A stretch of DNA of 49,990 bases from Terriglobales bacterium (GCA_025936825.1 JAICSO010000028.1:1-49990); one strand, 5' to 3'; counted from the first letter of the stretch, positions 35,578 through 45,321 are shown. Numbers and translations: made by a program. The notes: a model not told the origin generated them from the sequence alone.

Positions 35578-37382
35578 CTTATTCGAACGAATATCGGCTT
35601 GGGCGGCGATCATACCATCAGCACCAGGAAGAGAGCCTTGCCTTCGTTTTGGCTGTGGCTGTTGTCATAGCGCTTGCAGGCGGTTTCTACATTCTTGCCA
35701 GCCGCTTCCATATCCGGCCAGCCCAACTTATCGAATTTTCTCTGTACGCCCTGTACACGCTTATTGGCGCGTTCTCAGTCACCTGGTATGTCGCCACTTT
35801 GCACAAAAGACGCGAGGCCAACTGGCCGCATCCCCCGCTGTTTGTCAGCCATGAAAGGGACCGGAAGGCGGTTAGGGACGCCAATCAACAGAATTCAATC
35901 GTGCTCGGCTACAACGTCCACCGCGAGCCCTGGCTCTGGTCGGACGCCACGCGAGTGATGCAGTCAGTGGTCTTCGGAGCTACCGGTTCGGGGAAGACGA
36001 CGCTGCTCAAAAACATCATCACCCAGGACGCATTTCGCGTTGTTGGTCCTCCACATGACCAGCACCGCGTTCCCATGCTCATCTTCGATGGTAAGGGGGA
36101 TAAGGAGTTCCTTTCCGACCTTCTGCCCGCCTTCGAGACTGCCGGCCGCATGCATCAACTGAGAGTCCTCGATCCCTCACGGCCCGATATTTCCGCCCGC
36201 TACAACCCATTCTTCAGCGAACACGGGCTGTACCAGGAACACGCAAACTTTGTCTTTGAATCATTCGACCTGAAGGAGGACTTTTTTCACAGTCACCAGG
36301 CTACGTACTTGAGCGATCTCGTCCGCGTCCTCGCCCACACCGGCAAGCGGTTCAACATCTACGACGTGTTGGTCTTGGCACTCGACCCGCAAGTTTTGAA
36401 GGAGCAGATCGGAATGGCTCGATCGCAGATTGACACGGAAGTTGGCGTGAACCATCAGCGCCGTCTGAACTTCGAGATGTCCGTTCGCAATCTCCAACAA
36501 TCCTTCGAAGACCGGGAACGAGTGCCAAAGATCCAGGGACTTCTGAATGAGCTGATGACATTTCTGGAGGACGATCTTTCAGTCATCACCGGCGCCTACG
36601 ATGACCTGCTTTCGCTTGACGAGGTGATCGACAAAGAGCTGATCCTCTTTGTTTCTCTCAATACCAACAAGAACTCAAAGGCAGTCACCGCTCTCGGACG
36701 CATGTTGCTTCAGAATATGCAACTCATCATCGGGAGGCGGTACGAAGACGAGAAGCGACGCCGTCGCGAAAATCGTCCGATGGTGAGCGTCATCCTCGAC
36801 GAGTTCGCCCCGTTCGCCTATTCAAACTTTGCTCAAATCCTGCAAACAGCGCGAGGCACCAATACGGCCTTCCTGTTTGCGCTCCAGGCTTTGCCCCAGT
36901 TGCTAACCGTGGGTCGCGGATTCAAAGACGACGTTTCGTCAGCACCAAATACGACCATGCTCCTGCACACCCGCGACGAGGAGACGACGCAATACTTCCT
37001 CAAGGCATCAGCCCGCGTTCGGCAAAAACGGCGCACCCTGACGGTCCAGCGAACGGGCATCTTTGAGGACAAGTACGAGTCGATCGGGTTTGGCAGCGAA
37101 ACCGATGTTAAGGACACTCGCGCCCAAGATGAGCACATAAAGAACCTGCCGGTCGGGCAGATGGAAATCCTGATGACCGACAGCAGGCAAGGCACGTTGC
37201 ATTCGCACCTCCATGTACGGGTGCCGCGGAACTACCAGTTTCCGGATTTCACGCCAGCAATCCATCCAAGGCTCTACTCCCCATCGCATCTCGAAGGAGC
37301 GAATTTGCGCTTCAAGGACCAGGAGTTGGTACGGCGCCATGGCCGTGTGGGCGTCAGAAATGGCCGGCCGACATGGATGTGA
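35574..37382 (+). CDS. VirD4/TraD-type coupling ATPase
   Basis: 602 residues. Two membrane helices at the N-terminus (about 22-42 and 55-76), then the hexameric motor domain with Walker A GATGSGKTTLL (135-145, Lys141) and Walker B VSVILDEFAPF (Asp409, Glu410), followed by FLFALQALPQLL. These proteins bring the relaxase-DNA complex to the channel. Length and topology fit. A relaxase gene is not recognised in the window. Confidence 0.88.
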   Translation: MTYSNEYRLGRRSYHQHQEESLAFVLAVAVVIALAGGFYILASRFHIRPAQLIEFSLYALYTLIGAFSVTWYVATLHKRREANWPHPPLFVSHERDRKAVRDANQQNSIVLGYNVHREPWLWSDATRVMQSVVFGATGSGKTTLLKNIITQDAFRVVGPPHDQHRVPMLIFDGKGDKEFLSDLLPAFETAGRMHQLRVLDPSRPDISARYNPFFSEHGLYQEHANFVFESFDLKEDFFHSHQATYLSDLVRVLAHTGKRFNIYDVLVLALDPQVLKEQIGMARSQIDTEVGVNHQRRLNFEMSVRNLQQSFEDRERVPKIQGLLNELMTFLEDDLSVITGAYDDLLSLDEVIDKELILFVSLNTNKNSKAVTALGRMLLQNMQLIIGRRYEDEKRRRRENRPMVSVILDEFAPFAYSNFAQILQTARGTNTAFLFALQALPQLLTVGRGFKDDVSSAPNTTMLLHTRDEETTQYFLKASARVRQKRRTLTVQRTGIFEDKYESIGFGSETDVKDTRAQDEHIKNLPVGQMEILMTDSRQGTLHSHLHVRVPRNYQFPDFTPAIHPRLYSPSHLEGANLRFKDQELVRRHGRVGVRNGRPTWM

Positions 37383-38173
37383 AACGCTCATTTCGGATTG
37401 CTGCCGCCGCGCTTTTGATTGCGAGTTTGTCGCCTTTGTCTTTCTCTCAATCGCGCCACTCCAGCTATGATCCAGCCACACAGCAGCGATCCCCAAAACC
37501 ACAAGATGGTTTCCTGGACTTCACCCTCGAGCGCATCAACCCGTCAGACAAAGACTACGGTCAGTGTGTCGATCAAGGTCGCGCAATTCTGTTCGAAGAG
37601 ACTGTAAAGAATGGATACTTCTGGTCGAATCTCGTTGCCTTGGGACTGCTCGGCTGCCTGCTCGTAATCATCATCTTTCAGCACAGGATTGGGACCCGGG
37701 GCGACTGGGCGGCAGCCGAGATACTTGCGCAGTTTGAGCAGTCTTTGCAGCGGTCCAATGCGCAGGTTGATGAGGCCACAAAGAAGAATCACGGTTTCAA
37801 GGATGCATTGGCCACACTGCAAGAATCGACGCTGCGATCCGCCCGGCTGCCGCCCGACCCTAGCGAAGTCCCGGGATCAGTGGGGGCCAAGACTCGCGCA
37901 AACACCGCACGGGTTACCGCGCCAACAACAACAAGGATCACCTCTGCAAAGGCTGCGACAGAACGAAATGCGGGAACTGCGATCGCAGTAGAACCGGACA
38001 ACCAGATGGCGCTGTTCAAGTCGGATACGACCCTCATCATGAAGGTCAATTCGCTCGAACAACAGCTTGCCCGCTCGGAGGAGCAACAAAAGGACTTGCG
38101 CCGTCAATTAAACGATGCGGGACGCAAGCTTCAGGAAGAGCAGGAGAGAAACCGCGCTCTCAAGGGCGCATGA
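37373..38173 (+). CDS. Exported/membrane coiled-coil protein of the transfer operon
   Basis: 266 residues, overlapping the coupling protein stop by 10 bases. A signal-like start (LLIASLSPLSFS, residues 14-25), a second hydrophobic helix (about 85-103, LVALGLLGCLLVIIIFQ), then a helical region, a Thr/Ala/Arg-rich linker and a C-terminal coiled coil (about 222-264; LEQQLARSEEQQKDLRRQLN). The layout suggests an anchored spacer or scaffold. Family unknown. Confidence 0.62.
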   Translation: MDVKRSFRIAAAALLIASLSPLSFSQSRHSSYDPATQQRSPKPQDGFLDFTLERINPSDKDYGQCVDQGRAILFEETVKNGYFWSNLVALGLLGCLLVIIIFQHRIGTRGDWAAAEILAQFEQSLQRSNAQVDEATKKNHGFKDALATLQESTLRSARLPPDPSEVPGSVGAKTRANTARVTAPTTTRITSAKAATERNAGTAIAVEPDNQMALFKSDTTLIMKVNSLEQQLARSEEQQKDLRRQLNDAGRKLQEEQERNRALKGA

Positions 38174-38526
38174 ATGAGCAGGGACTCGTGTGCATGTCAA
38201 AGGATGAAAAACAACACCGAGGGGCTGTCGGCAAGTTCGATGCGGGCGGTGAATTGGGTCCGATAGAAGACCGGAATGAATACGAGCGACGCATCGACGC
38301 CTTGCCTCCAGAACAAAAGGAACTGGCGCAGGAGAGCACGCGTTTTGCCGACCTGTGCCGCTACTTTTCTGACAAAAAGATAGACATCCCTCCCCAAGTT
38401 CTCGACCAAGTCGGAGGACTTGCGAGACTTCTGATGTCGGACCGTATTCGCGTCTTGAAGGATGCCAACCGGTCACTCATGGAATATCTCAACGATGTTG
38501 GTGAAGATCCTCAAATTCGGCAGTAA
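38170..38526 (+). CDS. Soluble protein of the transfer operon, unknown
   Basis: 118 residues, overlapping the previous gene by ATGA; internal starts exist at ATG 38194. Charged and helical, with EYERRIDALPPEQKELAQES and IDIPPQVLDQVGGLARLLMS. No membrane helix or known motif. It overlaps the next gene in another frame. Retained coding quality and coupling support a real gene. Confidence 0.6.
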   Translation: MNEQGLVCMSKDEKQHRGAVGKFDAGGELGPIEDRNEYERRIDALPPEQKELAQESTRFADLCRYFSDKKIDIPPQVLDQVGGLARLLMSDRIRVLKDANRSLMEYLNDVGEDPQIRQ

Positions 38527-39040
38527 CTGGTGGGCTCGCTTCGGCCACGATCCGGGTGACCGATACCGGTTTACGCGTCATGCTGCGTACTTCAACTCCA
38601 CGGGACTCTCCTCAGGGTGCAAGGTCAGGCGCCATTGGATCGTTCCCGGGTTGATCCGCTTCAATGGCGTCGGTGATTTCAATCCACAGTTCCCGAATCG
38701 CTCCGTGGGCGTGACATTCGAATGCGCTGATCTGGTGTTCGCGCTCGGCGGAAACCGGTTGCTGTTTCGGAGGAAAGCCGCCGCGTCTGCGCTGCCCGAC
38801 TATTTCCTTGTAGTCCTGTCCGCGGAACAGTTCGGTACCTTTGACTGCCTTGCGCGAGACTGGAAAGCAGATTTTGTCCAGGCAATTGCGGTGAGTCAAT
38901 CTGGTCCGAGACAAGAGGCAATGCTTTTGATGAAACCGTTCGACTGGGTGCGAACTGCGCTTGGTTACTGGCAGCTCAGAACAGGACCGATCGCCGAGCG
39001 TACGCGGCTCGAACTGGTGGAAGAGTTAGGCATTGGCTGA
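38495..39040 (+). CDS. Protein of the transfer operon, unknown
   Basis: From ATG 38495 181 residues; the frame opens at 38462, and no strong ribosome site decides between them. Rich in aromatic residues and beta-like segments (SVGVTFECADLVFALGGNRL, then PDYFLVVLSAEQFGTFDC). No known motif. It overlaps the preceding gene by about 30 bases and lies 14 bases before the replication-relaxation-like gene, so it is in the same transcript. Confidence 0.58.
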   Translation: MLVKILKFGSNWWARFGHDPGDRYRFTRHAAYFNSTGLSSGCKVRRHWIVPGLIRFNGVGDFNPQFPNRSVGVTFECADLVFALGGNRLLFRRKAAASALPDYFLVVLSAEQFGTFDCLARDWKADFVQAIAVSQSGPRQEAMLLMKPFDWVRTALGYWQLRTGPIAERTRLELVEELGIG

Positions 39041-39054
39041 AGGTATTTGTCGAT

Positions 39055-39819
39055 ATGCGATATGCGAAGAACAGCGTAGTCGTGCAGGCGGAACGCGACA
39101 TCCCTCTGTTACGGCAAGTGCGCAACTCGAAGTTCGTTAGCCACATTCAACTGTTCGAGTTGATGAGATTTGGAGGATGGGAGAGCTCCCGCGACAGCTT
39201 CAATTGGCGAGTTCGGAGGCTCCTAAAAGCGAGATTCCTGTCGGTGTGTGACGGAAGCTTTGGCGCGGGCACAGTCGTCTATCGCATCAGCCGGGAGGGC
39301 GTTGCCTTGCTCGAATATCACGGCCAATTCACGACCGTCATGCACTCGAAGACTGAACATCTGCCGCACATTTCGCATGTATTCCATTCCCTCGAACTGA
39401 ACCGTATACAGCTCGCACTGGCGGCCCAGAATCTGCTCGCCGACTGGCAATCAGAAATCGAAATCGCGTCATTCAACACCATCTCAGGTACGCCGTACCA
39501 AAAAGATTATGACGCGATCGTCGACGTGTGGATCGGAGACCGGAAGGCACGGTTTGCACTGGAATACGAGAACTCGCTCAAGAGCTACCGACAATATGAC
39601 CGCATCAAAGATGCGCTCCAGATGGAACGACAAATCGCCTGCATCCTTTATCTGACGTCGGGAATGGAGGTGCTGCTTCACCTGGTACAGGAACTGCGGG
39701 AAGTCCCACGCATGCTGGCCTTTGCCGACGCGGCAAGTTTCAGGCGAACGCTGCTTGAGACCAAGGTCCTTACCTCGGGGAATCTGCATGGCACTGAACT
39801 CCGGGAGTTGCTGCCATGA
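39055..39819 (+). CDS. Replication-relaxation / MobC-nuclease-like protein
   Basis: 254 residues. The N-terminal 90 residues look like a winged helix (SHIQLFELMRFGGWESS, WRVRRLLKARFLSV). The rest resembles the Replic_Relax family, plasmid and element proteins with a PD-(D/E)XK-like core: DYDAIVDVWIGDRKARFALE (151-170) and YENSLKSYRQYDRI supply D153, E170 and K176. Such proteins take part in plasmid replication or in nicking for mobilisation. It ends the long same-strand operon and is a possible stand-in for a missing relaxase, which is inference. Confidence 0.68.
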   Translation: MRYAKNSVVVQAERDIPLLRQVRNSKFVSHIQLFELMRFGGWESSRDSFNWRVRRLLKARFLSVCDGSFGAGTVVYRISREGVALLEYHGQFTTVMHSKTEHLPHISHVFHSLELNRIQLALAAQNLLADWQSEIEIASFNTISGTPYQKDYDAIVDVWIGDRKARFALEYENSLKSYRQYDRIKDALQMERQIACILYLTSGMEVLLHLVQELREVPRMLAFADAASFRRTLLETKVLTSGNLHGTELRELLP

Positions 39820-40423
39820 CAGTATTTGGAGGTGTCGCATACTCATTGGGCCTTCTTTGCCCTCTTAATAGGTTCGCATTCCCATCGATATCGCTTTTTT
39901 GGAGCGCGTACAAGCTGGAATGGATCAACAACTTGCGGTCTGACTACCCCCTGAATTCAGCTTCTGCTGAATGGTCCTATTTCGAGCGTCGATGGTTAGT
40001 GCAGTCTGCTCGCGCGCCACTGCCCCTCAAACCAATGCTTTTGATAGGGCTTTGTGCCGGGGTTTTACGTATCGCAGCCCGCGACAGTTGTCCCGATTAC
40101 GGGATATCAGTTTGGGTTGACAGCCCATGCGCGCTTCCATTGCCTCCGAAGTCGCACACCAAAGATACTTTTCGCGGTGATGTGTTTAACGGTCGGTACA
40201 GTCGGACACGTCTGTCTCGGAAAGTCGGGCGCCCTGATACTCCACAGGTTCCGCCGTTAAAGTGCTCCGTAAAGTGGCCAGCCATTCGTCATGAACCATC
40301 ACAATCTAGTGCTGGGATTCGCGACCATTACCCGCGATCCGCGTATCCGCACGGAGTAAGTACATCACGCGTGAATCTTCGTGTAGCTTGTTCTCACTTT
40401 GACAGGACAGAAAGGAGTCGAAC
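39820..40423. other. Probably decayed or non-coding region
   Basis: An open frame (39816-40430, 204 codons) overlaps the previous stop by ATGA, but its composition turns non-protein-like after about 60 codons, and no domain is seen. Short pieces in other frames (for example KILFAVMCLTVGTVGH near 40160) look like fragments of a lost membrane protein. I do not call a gene. Confidence 0.4.
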
Positions 40424-40798
40424 ATGTTGAAAAGTCGAGGAGCAGTCAGGTTTGAACCGTTGTTTACAACCGCTGATATTGGCCTGCGCCAGGATGCCAG
40501 TGTCGAGCATGTCGTGAAGGCATTCCTCAACATTGGCGAGGCGCTGGCATCGCGCTGGATCGAGATGCCAAGAGGCATCTTGCTTCTGCAAATTGTTCCA
40601 GATCAGCCGGCCTCCGGTGCGATCTACCTATACGACCGTGAGCGCCACATCTTCTACTTCGTGTCGTTTCTCGAAGGTCGAGACGATGCCCTAACTGCCG
40701 CCGAATTCGATCAACTTGTAAGCGAATATGACCTGGTTTCGCGGACGGCGAATCCGGGGCTTCTTTCGGCCCACCTGCCCAAGGCGGGACTCGCCTGA
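40424..40798 (+). CDS. Small unknown protein before the primase
   Basis: 124 residues, ATG 40424 after GAAAGGAG. Soluble, with a helical start (SVEHVVKAFLNIGEALAS) and beta strands in the middle (ILLLQIVPDQPASGAIYLYD, then HIFYFVSFLEG). No known family. It lies 12 bases before the primase gene, so the two are likely co-transcribed. Confidence 0.68.
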   Translation: MLKSRGAVRFEPLFTTADIGLRQDASVEHVVKAFLNIGEALASRWIEMPRGILLLQIVPDQPASGAIYLYDRERHIFYFVSFLEGRDDALTAAEFDQLVSEYDLVSRTANPGLLSAHLPKAGLA

Positions 40799-40810
40799 GG
40801 GGAGGGAACC

Positions 40811-41755
40811 ATGAAATCAGGCCAAGTGGCAACGGAAATGGCGGCTCGATATTTTCGTCTATTCGTGAATCGCTTGGCCTACACCGTTCAGTCGCACAGG
40901 CCGGGCGACAGGGGGAAACATTACTATTACCGCCCGCGAGATGGCCGGCGACTCTCGCAAGAAGCCGTCCGCGCGCATCTCAATGGTCAGATCACAATTG
41001 GCATCTACGCGCTCAATCCGAAGACGCAACGATCCAAGTGGGTCGCCATTGATGCTGACTACGACAATGCCCTGGATGACTTGCTGAAACTGCAATGGGA
41101 GTTGCGACGGGACGGCGTCGAGGCAGCACTGGAAAAGTCCCGTCGTGGCGCACATCTCTGGATCTTGTGCGAGAAGCCTCTGCTCGCGCGAGACTGCCGG
41201 ATCTACATCTATAACCTCGCGCTGCGGTTGAAAGTGCCGGTTAAGGGCGGCGCCGGGTTAGCAGACGGTATCGAGGTTTTTCCACGTCAGGACGAACTCA
41301 GACCCGAAGAGTTTGGGAACGCTATACGCGGACCGCTCGGTATTCACCGTGGGGCTCACAAACGGTACTGGTTCTACGGCGCCGATTACAAGATTGAAGC
41401 GCAACTGAACTATCTGGAGCGGCTTAAAAGGATCACCGAACCCGAGATGCAGCACTTCATTGCGGGTCTGGACATGCCCCAGGAATTCCGACCCAGACCG
41501 AAAATCGAGCTGCCTCCCTTCGATCCCAATCGACGCGAGTTCCGCATTCTTGATTTCGTTCCTGCGAAGCGTCGGCGATCAGGGAACTATTGGACCCGAT
41601 GCCCCTCTTGCGCAGCGCAAGGCAAGGATAAAGCCGGGGATAACCTGGCAATTTCGGTTGCTGATCCACGCAAGTACAAGTGCTGGGCGGGTTGTACGCG
41701 CGAGATGATCCGCAGTGCATTGGGCAAGCCGATTTCTGTCAGGAGTGCGTCATGA
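40811..41755 (+). CDS. Archaeo-eukaryotic-type primase with zinc ribbon
   Basis: 314 residues. AEP catalytic residues are visible: WVAIDADYD (D81, D83), RRGAHLWI (H115) and ADGIEVFPRQ (acidic residues near 152-155). The C-terminus has four Cys (C264, C267, C291, C295; RCPSCAAQG and KCWAGCTRE) forming a zinc ribbon. The closest style is the primases found in TOTE conflict and plasmid replication modules. It would start DNA synthesis on the mobile element. No helicase is fused. It overlaps the next gene by ATGA. Confidence 0.85.
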   Translation: MKSGQVATEMAARYFRLFVNRLAYTVQSHRPGDRGKHYYYRPRDGRRLSQEAVRAHLNGQITIGIYALNPKTQRSKWVAIDADYDNALDDLLKLQWELRRDGVEAALEKSRRGAHLWILCEKPLLARDCRIYIYNLALRLKVPVKGGAGLADGIEVFPRQDELRPEEFGNAIRGPLGIHRGAHKRYWFYGADYKIEAQLNYLERLKRITEPEMQHFIAGLDMPQEFRPRPKIELPPFDPNRREFRILDFVPAKRRRSGNYWTRCPSCAAQGKDKAGDNLAISVADPRKYKCWAGCTREMIRSALGKPISVRSAS

Positions 41756-42465
41756 CCGGTAAACCGCAGACCTCGGTTCGCGTCGCGGAACAGGATCGCC
41801 GCGAGCTGCTGGCCCGACAAGGCTTGAGGTTCCCAGGGATCATCCTGCGGCAACTTCGGAATGCCGGCATCTATTGCCAGCCGACTGTCTCGATCGAGCA
41901 CCAGCACCTGGCCAAGAGGTACGTCCTCCGCGGTGTTGAATCCGGCGGAGCCGTTGCCGGGTTGGGCGCGTACTCGAGCTTCACAGACGAAAACCGGAGC
42001 CCACTTGGCTGGCTTCAACGCGTGGACACTGTCGGCGTCAATGGTGTGCATGCCATCGTGGTCGCTCCCGTTCTGTTTCGAGTGGAGATGATCCGGATTG
42101 GGCGGACATATGATCTGCTCATTACGCGACATAGTCTGACAGGCTCGGATGACGGTCGGAGGCCACGACTGGAGAGTTCCATCCACTTCTATGGTCGAAG
42201 AGGCAGCCTTGAACTGGACCTTTGGGACAAAGACGCGGAGTTCCGCGGCACGGTTTGCCCCGTCTTCTACAGCCGCAGTGGCGAGATTGCAGAAGTGCCC
42301 GCAGAGTTTCGGTCGGCGGTCGTCCGGATTACATCGGGCGTGTGCTGTGTTGGATGCCGCCATTGTCATCTGCTGGAACCGAGACTCTCGAAACCCGGAG
42401 TGTCACAAAATAACCCGCGGATCGACACGGAGGGCTGTTCAATCGGGTCGAATGCCGATGTCTGA
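41752..42465 (+). CDS. Unknown protein coupled to the primase
   Basis: From ATG 41752 (overlapping the primase stop) 237 residues. Mixed alpha/beta, with a start like SVRVAEQDRRELLARQGLRF and a cysteine/histidine cluster late in the protein (CCVGCRHCHLL) that could bind metal. A 260-codon frame on the minus strand overlaps it, but coupling and composition favour this strand. Function unknown. Confidence 0.6.
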   Translation: MTGKPQTSVRVAEQDRRELLARQGLRFPGIILRQLRNAGIYCQPTVSIEHQHLAKRYVLRGVESGGAVAGLGAYSSFTDENRSPLGWLQRVDTVGVNGVHAIVVAPVLFRVEMIRIGRTYDLLITRHSLTGSDDGRRPRLESSIHFYGRRGSLELDLWDKDAEFRGTVCPVFYSRSGEIAEVPAEFRSAVVRITSGVCCVGCRHCHLLEPRLSKPGVSQNNPRIDTEGCSIGSNADV

Positions 42466-42655
42466 GATTAATGAACCTGCACCCGCAACAGTGGCTCCTG
42501 ATCCGCAGCGGCTGCTGCTGATCGCGTTGGTCCGATCACCAGTGATAGTGCGGTGAGCCGAGCCGCATGTCGGCCACTCATTAGTCCGTATCATCACACT
42601 CCGCGCTGGACCCGCCATGATCGCATCACATTCCCTGAACGTCCTGGAGTTCACA

Positions 42656-43073
42656 ATGCCAAAGAGCGTAACAAAGTCATTCTTGTCGGAAACGTCGGCA
42701 AAGATCCAGAAGTCAAGTACACGCCGAGCGGTATCCCGGTTGGAAAGTTCAGCCTTGCCACCAATGAGCGCTTCAAGGATAAGAACGGTGAATTCCAGGA
42801 GCGCACTGAATGGCACAACATCGTCGTCTGGCAGCGGCTCGCTGAAATCCTCGGGGAATTTGTGTCCAAGGGTTCGAAGGTCTATGTAGAAGGCAAGCTG
42901 CAGACCACCAGTTGGGAAGATCGGCAGAGCCCGAGCGGAAATACCGGACCCAGGTGGTCGCGCGCGATCTCGTGCTTCTCGACTCTCGAAGGAACGTCAG
43001 AACGGCGAGGCGGCAACCGATCATGCTTCAGATGAAAGTGAGGCGGCACCCACCACACCCCGCGAACCTTTGA
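42656..43073 (+). pseudogene. ssb: Single-stranded DNA-binding protein with two frameshifts
   Basis: The OB-fold core is plain: [20 protein letters not shown], then [36 protein letters not shown] and [19 protein letters not shown]. The ATG at 42656 with GGAG 8 bases upstream is out of frame by one base with this core (ATGCC where ATG GCC is expected). A second single-base loss near 42930 moves the end into the frame [19 protein letters not shown], the normal SSB continuation. Without repair the frame gives a wrong C-terminus. Both lesions are single-base deletions, so decay or sequence error is possible. SSB would protect single strands during transfer and replication. Confidence 0.82.
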
Positions 43074-43280
43074 AAGACATCCCCTTGTGGAGCGAGCCTG
43101 ACACACGACTAATCTCAGAGGCGGGTTGCCGATCGCCGAACTGACAGGACACGCATCAACCCTCCAGGAACTACTCTCACTTTCCCATAGTCTGTGCGTG
43201 ATCTGCAATTCGGACGTTGTTCAGAGGAGTTTCCGAAGAATCGATGACGCAGCATAAAATCTCAGTGCGGGGCTAACTCG

Positions 43281-44256
43281 ATGTCTTCTTCGACGGCGTA
43301 TCCAGCGACGGTTCCAGCTCCTACACGATTCGTGCGGATCGGCAAACGCGGGCTCACTTGGGAACTTCCGCGGAGTTTCCCGGGTTACTTCGCCGATACG
43401 TCGAAGCAGGTACTGGGGGCTGCAACCAAATACGTAATCCGGACAAACGATCCAACTCGTCCCGAATACTTGGTGAAGTATGCGCAGAAACATGGGCGAA
43501 GGGAAACCTATACGGAGTTTTTCATCAACCAGCTTGGACTGGTTCTCGGCTTCAAGATGGCTCATAGCGGCCTAGTTCTTCTGGACGGAACTCCTGCATT
43601 CATTACCAGGATCTTCACCAGCCCTGATGAAACCCTGCGTCACGGAAGTCCGATCATTGAAGATTATTTCAAGGACGAGCAACTGAAGGAAACCAAAGAA
43701 TTGGACAACGTCGGGCGAGGGGAAGAGCAGGCGTTTTACAGCATCGACTTCGTCACGAACCTTTTGAAGGCCTTTTGTCGCGAAGATTTCGACGCGCTGT
43801 TCCCCGACTTCATCGAGATGCTGATTTTCGATGCCTTGATCGGATCGATGGATCGGCATGCGCAGAATTGGGGGTGTCATCGGGAGCATTTTGGAGCCGG
43901 CACGATATAGATTCGCCGCTATCTTCGACAGTTCCAGGGCCTTGTTGTGGTCCCTGGGCGATGCCCGAGTTGAAAGGCTGTTGCGGGATGGGCGCGCGTT
44001 CCGAAGCCATATTTATCGAGCTAAGCCATGTATTGGCCCAGTTCGGGACCATCCAAACGTCAACAACTGCAGTCACTTCGATTTCGTAGTCAATCTAATG
44101 GACTTGGTTGTGAGGATACGGGAGGATGCTTTGATTGTTTCCTATTCATGTGAAGAGCTAAGACGTAGACGTCTATCAGGTAATCACGATCTAGAGGATG
44201 ACAAGAGAGAAGAATTGTCAGTCATTAAGAATCCCACCCGACAGCGGATGGGATAG
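43281..44256 (+). pseudogene. HipA-like kinase with a frameshift in a G run
   Basis: The first frame (to 43910) holds most of a HipA-type kinase: the ATP-site Lys in YLVKYAQKHG (K66) and the catalytic motif GSMDRHAQNWG (D191, N196). After NWG the frame is lost; the next frame (to 44256) continues with GVIGSILEPARYRFAAIFDS, whose IFDSSRALLW matches the metal-binding Asp region. The shift lies in five G residues at 43870-43874; one G fewer restores about 324 residues. HipA kinases modify tRNA-synthetase-type targets or other proteins and act as toxins; no HipB-like gene is next to it. Confidence 0.8.
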
Positions 44257-44264
44257 GGGTTGGT

Positions 44265-44360
44265 TTACTTTCTAACCAGCTTCGCCAGTCCGTGAAGCAG
44301 TTCGTAGACTTCATGCATGAATTTCATGCTCCCGAACACGGCTAGGACGGCTTCAATCAC
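44265..44360 (-). CDS. Possible 31-residue helical peptide
   Basis: GTG 44360 to TAA 44265 reads MIEAVLAVFGSMKFMHEVYE followed by a helical Leu/Lys end. It lies 32 bases after the gene at 44392-44805 on the same strand. No good ribosome site is seen. It could be an amphipathic helix peptide or chance. Confidence 0.28.
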   Translation of the reverse strand: MIEAVLAVFGSMKFMHEVYELLHGLAKLVRK

Positions 44361-44391
44361 CTTGAGGATGTGCTCCGTAGGTTATCCCCCC

Positions 44392-44805
44392 TTACTGGGT
44401 GACAACCCGATCACGCCCAGCGATCTTGGTCGCTGCGGGTGGTTGGCTAGCCTTACCAGACTTCTTCTTTCCAGCTTCAGGCTTCTTGACCTCTGCTGGT
44501 GCTGCTGCTGCAGCTGTCTTCGTGGCGGCTACTGGCTTCGGAGTCTTCCGACGGACAATCTGCTCTGTCGGGAGCACCTTGAAGTTGTTTTCACTGACAT
44601 ATTCCAGGACGCCGTCTCGGTAAGCAGTCTTGCCGCGTGGGACCAGACCTTCGTCGGTTCGAACGTAGGCGCAGTCACTGGGGTAGACTCCGCCTTTCCA
44701 GCTGGGATCAGAAAGACGGACCAGTTCTGTGATCTGGGCTGAGGTGAGTGTAGCTCCGACATGTTGACGCGTGGCAGCTTCGATTCTGTTTGAGTTAGAC
44801 GACAT
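44392..44805 (-). CDS. Small protein with Ala/Lys/Pro-rich tail, unknown
   Basis: From ATG 44805 (AAAGGAGAATAAC upstream on the minus strand) 137 residues. A folded first part (residues 1-90; ATRQHVGATLTSAQITELVR, PSWKGGVYPSDCAYV) is followed by a long basic Ala/Lys/Pro-rich tail. Tails of this type often bind nucleic acid. The frame continues upstream to 44886 but the ribosome site fixes the start. Family unknown. It is the only minus-strand gene supported in the right part. Confidence 0.68.
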   Translation of the reverse strand: MSSNSNRIEAATRQHVGATLTSAQITELVRLSDPSWKGGVYPSDCAYVRTDEGLVPRGKTAYRDGVLEYVSENNFKVLPTEQIVRRKTPKPVAATKTAAAAAPAEVKKPEAGKKKSGKASQPPAATKIAGRDRVVTQ

Positions 44806-45078
44806 GTTATTCTCCTTTTGGGATGGGCCATGCCCTATCCAATTCGATTTTATAAAGATTGCATTCATCGTCCTAAATCGCACCAACTGGAAATGCTTTG
44901 TTATCTGGCAGAAGGAAATTATTGGCGGCTGGGGTAAGACGGTTAGGTTTCGTAGTTGGCGCCAATAGGTAAAGGGAGCTATTAGGTAGGCGGAAGAGCA
45001 GGAGGTTCAAATAAACTGATCATTACTAACTATGAAGAGAGATGTCAGGTCAGATAGTGGGAGAGGTGGTACCCAGAA

Positions 45079-45321
45079 GTGGCAACCAAAGCGTTACTAA
45101 AGTTATCCAATGCCATAGAGGAGAAGAGTGCTAGACTCATTAGTGAGTTCCCATTTGGGGGAGCCTTCAGCGCCATCCGGAAGCGGGCGATCGTAAAGAT
45201 GATCGCACTTCGTGCCGATATACTCAACCAGATCCTGGCGAAAGGAGGAGCCCATGAGGAAACTTTGGCGATACAAGTACAAGACGCCCCCGCCAACTCT
45301 GCTCGTTCTTTACCAAGGTGA
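45079..45321 (+). CDS. Possible HipB-like helix-turn-helix remnant
   Basis: GTG 45079 gives 80 residues. A segment GGAFSAIRKRAIVKMIALRA could be the first helices of a HipB-type regulator, and it lies directly before and overlaps the HipS-like gene, where hipB belongs in hipBST operons. The second half does not look like a complete helix-turn-helix. Low confidence; may be a decayed gene. Confidence 0.32.
   Translation: MATKALLKLSNAIEEKSARLISEFPFGGAFSAIRKRAIVKMIALRADILNQILAKGGAHEETLAIQVQDAPANSARSLPR

Noticed and set aside
39816-40430. Plus-strand open frame coupled by ATGA to the nuclease-like gene
   Set aside because: Only the overlap supports it; most of the sequence is not protein-like and no start or domain is convincing.
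41587-42369. Minus-strand open frame of 260 codons
   Set aside because: The plus-strand frame from 41752 is translationally coupled to the primase and has normal composition; the minus frame also runs into the primase gene.
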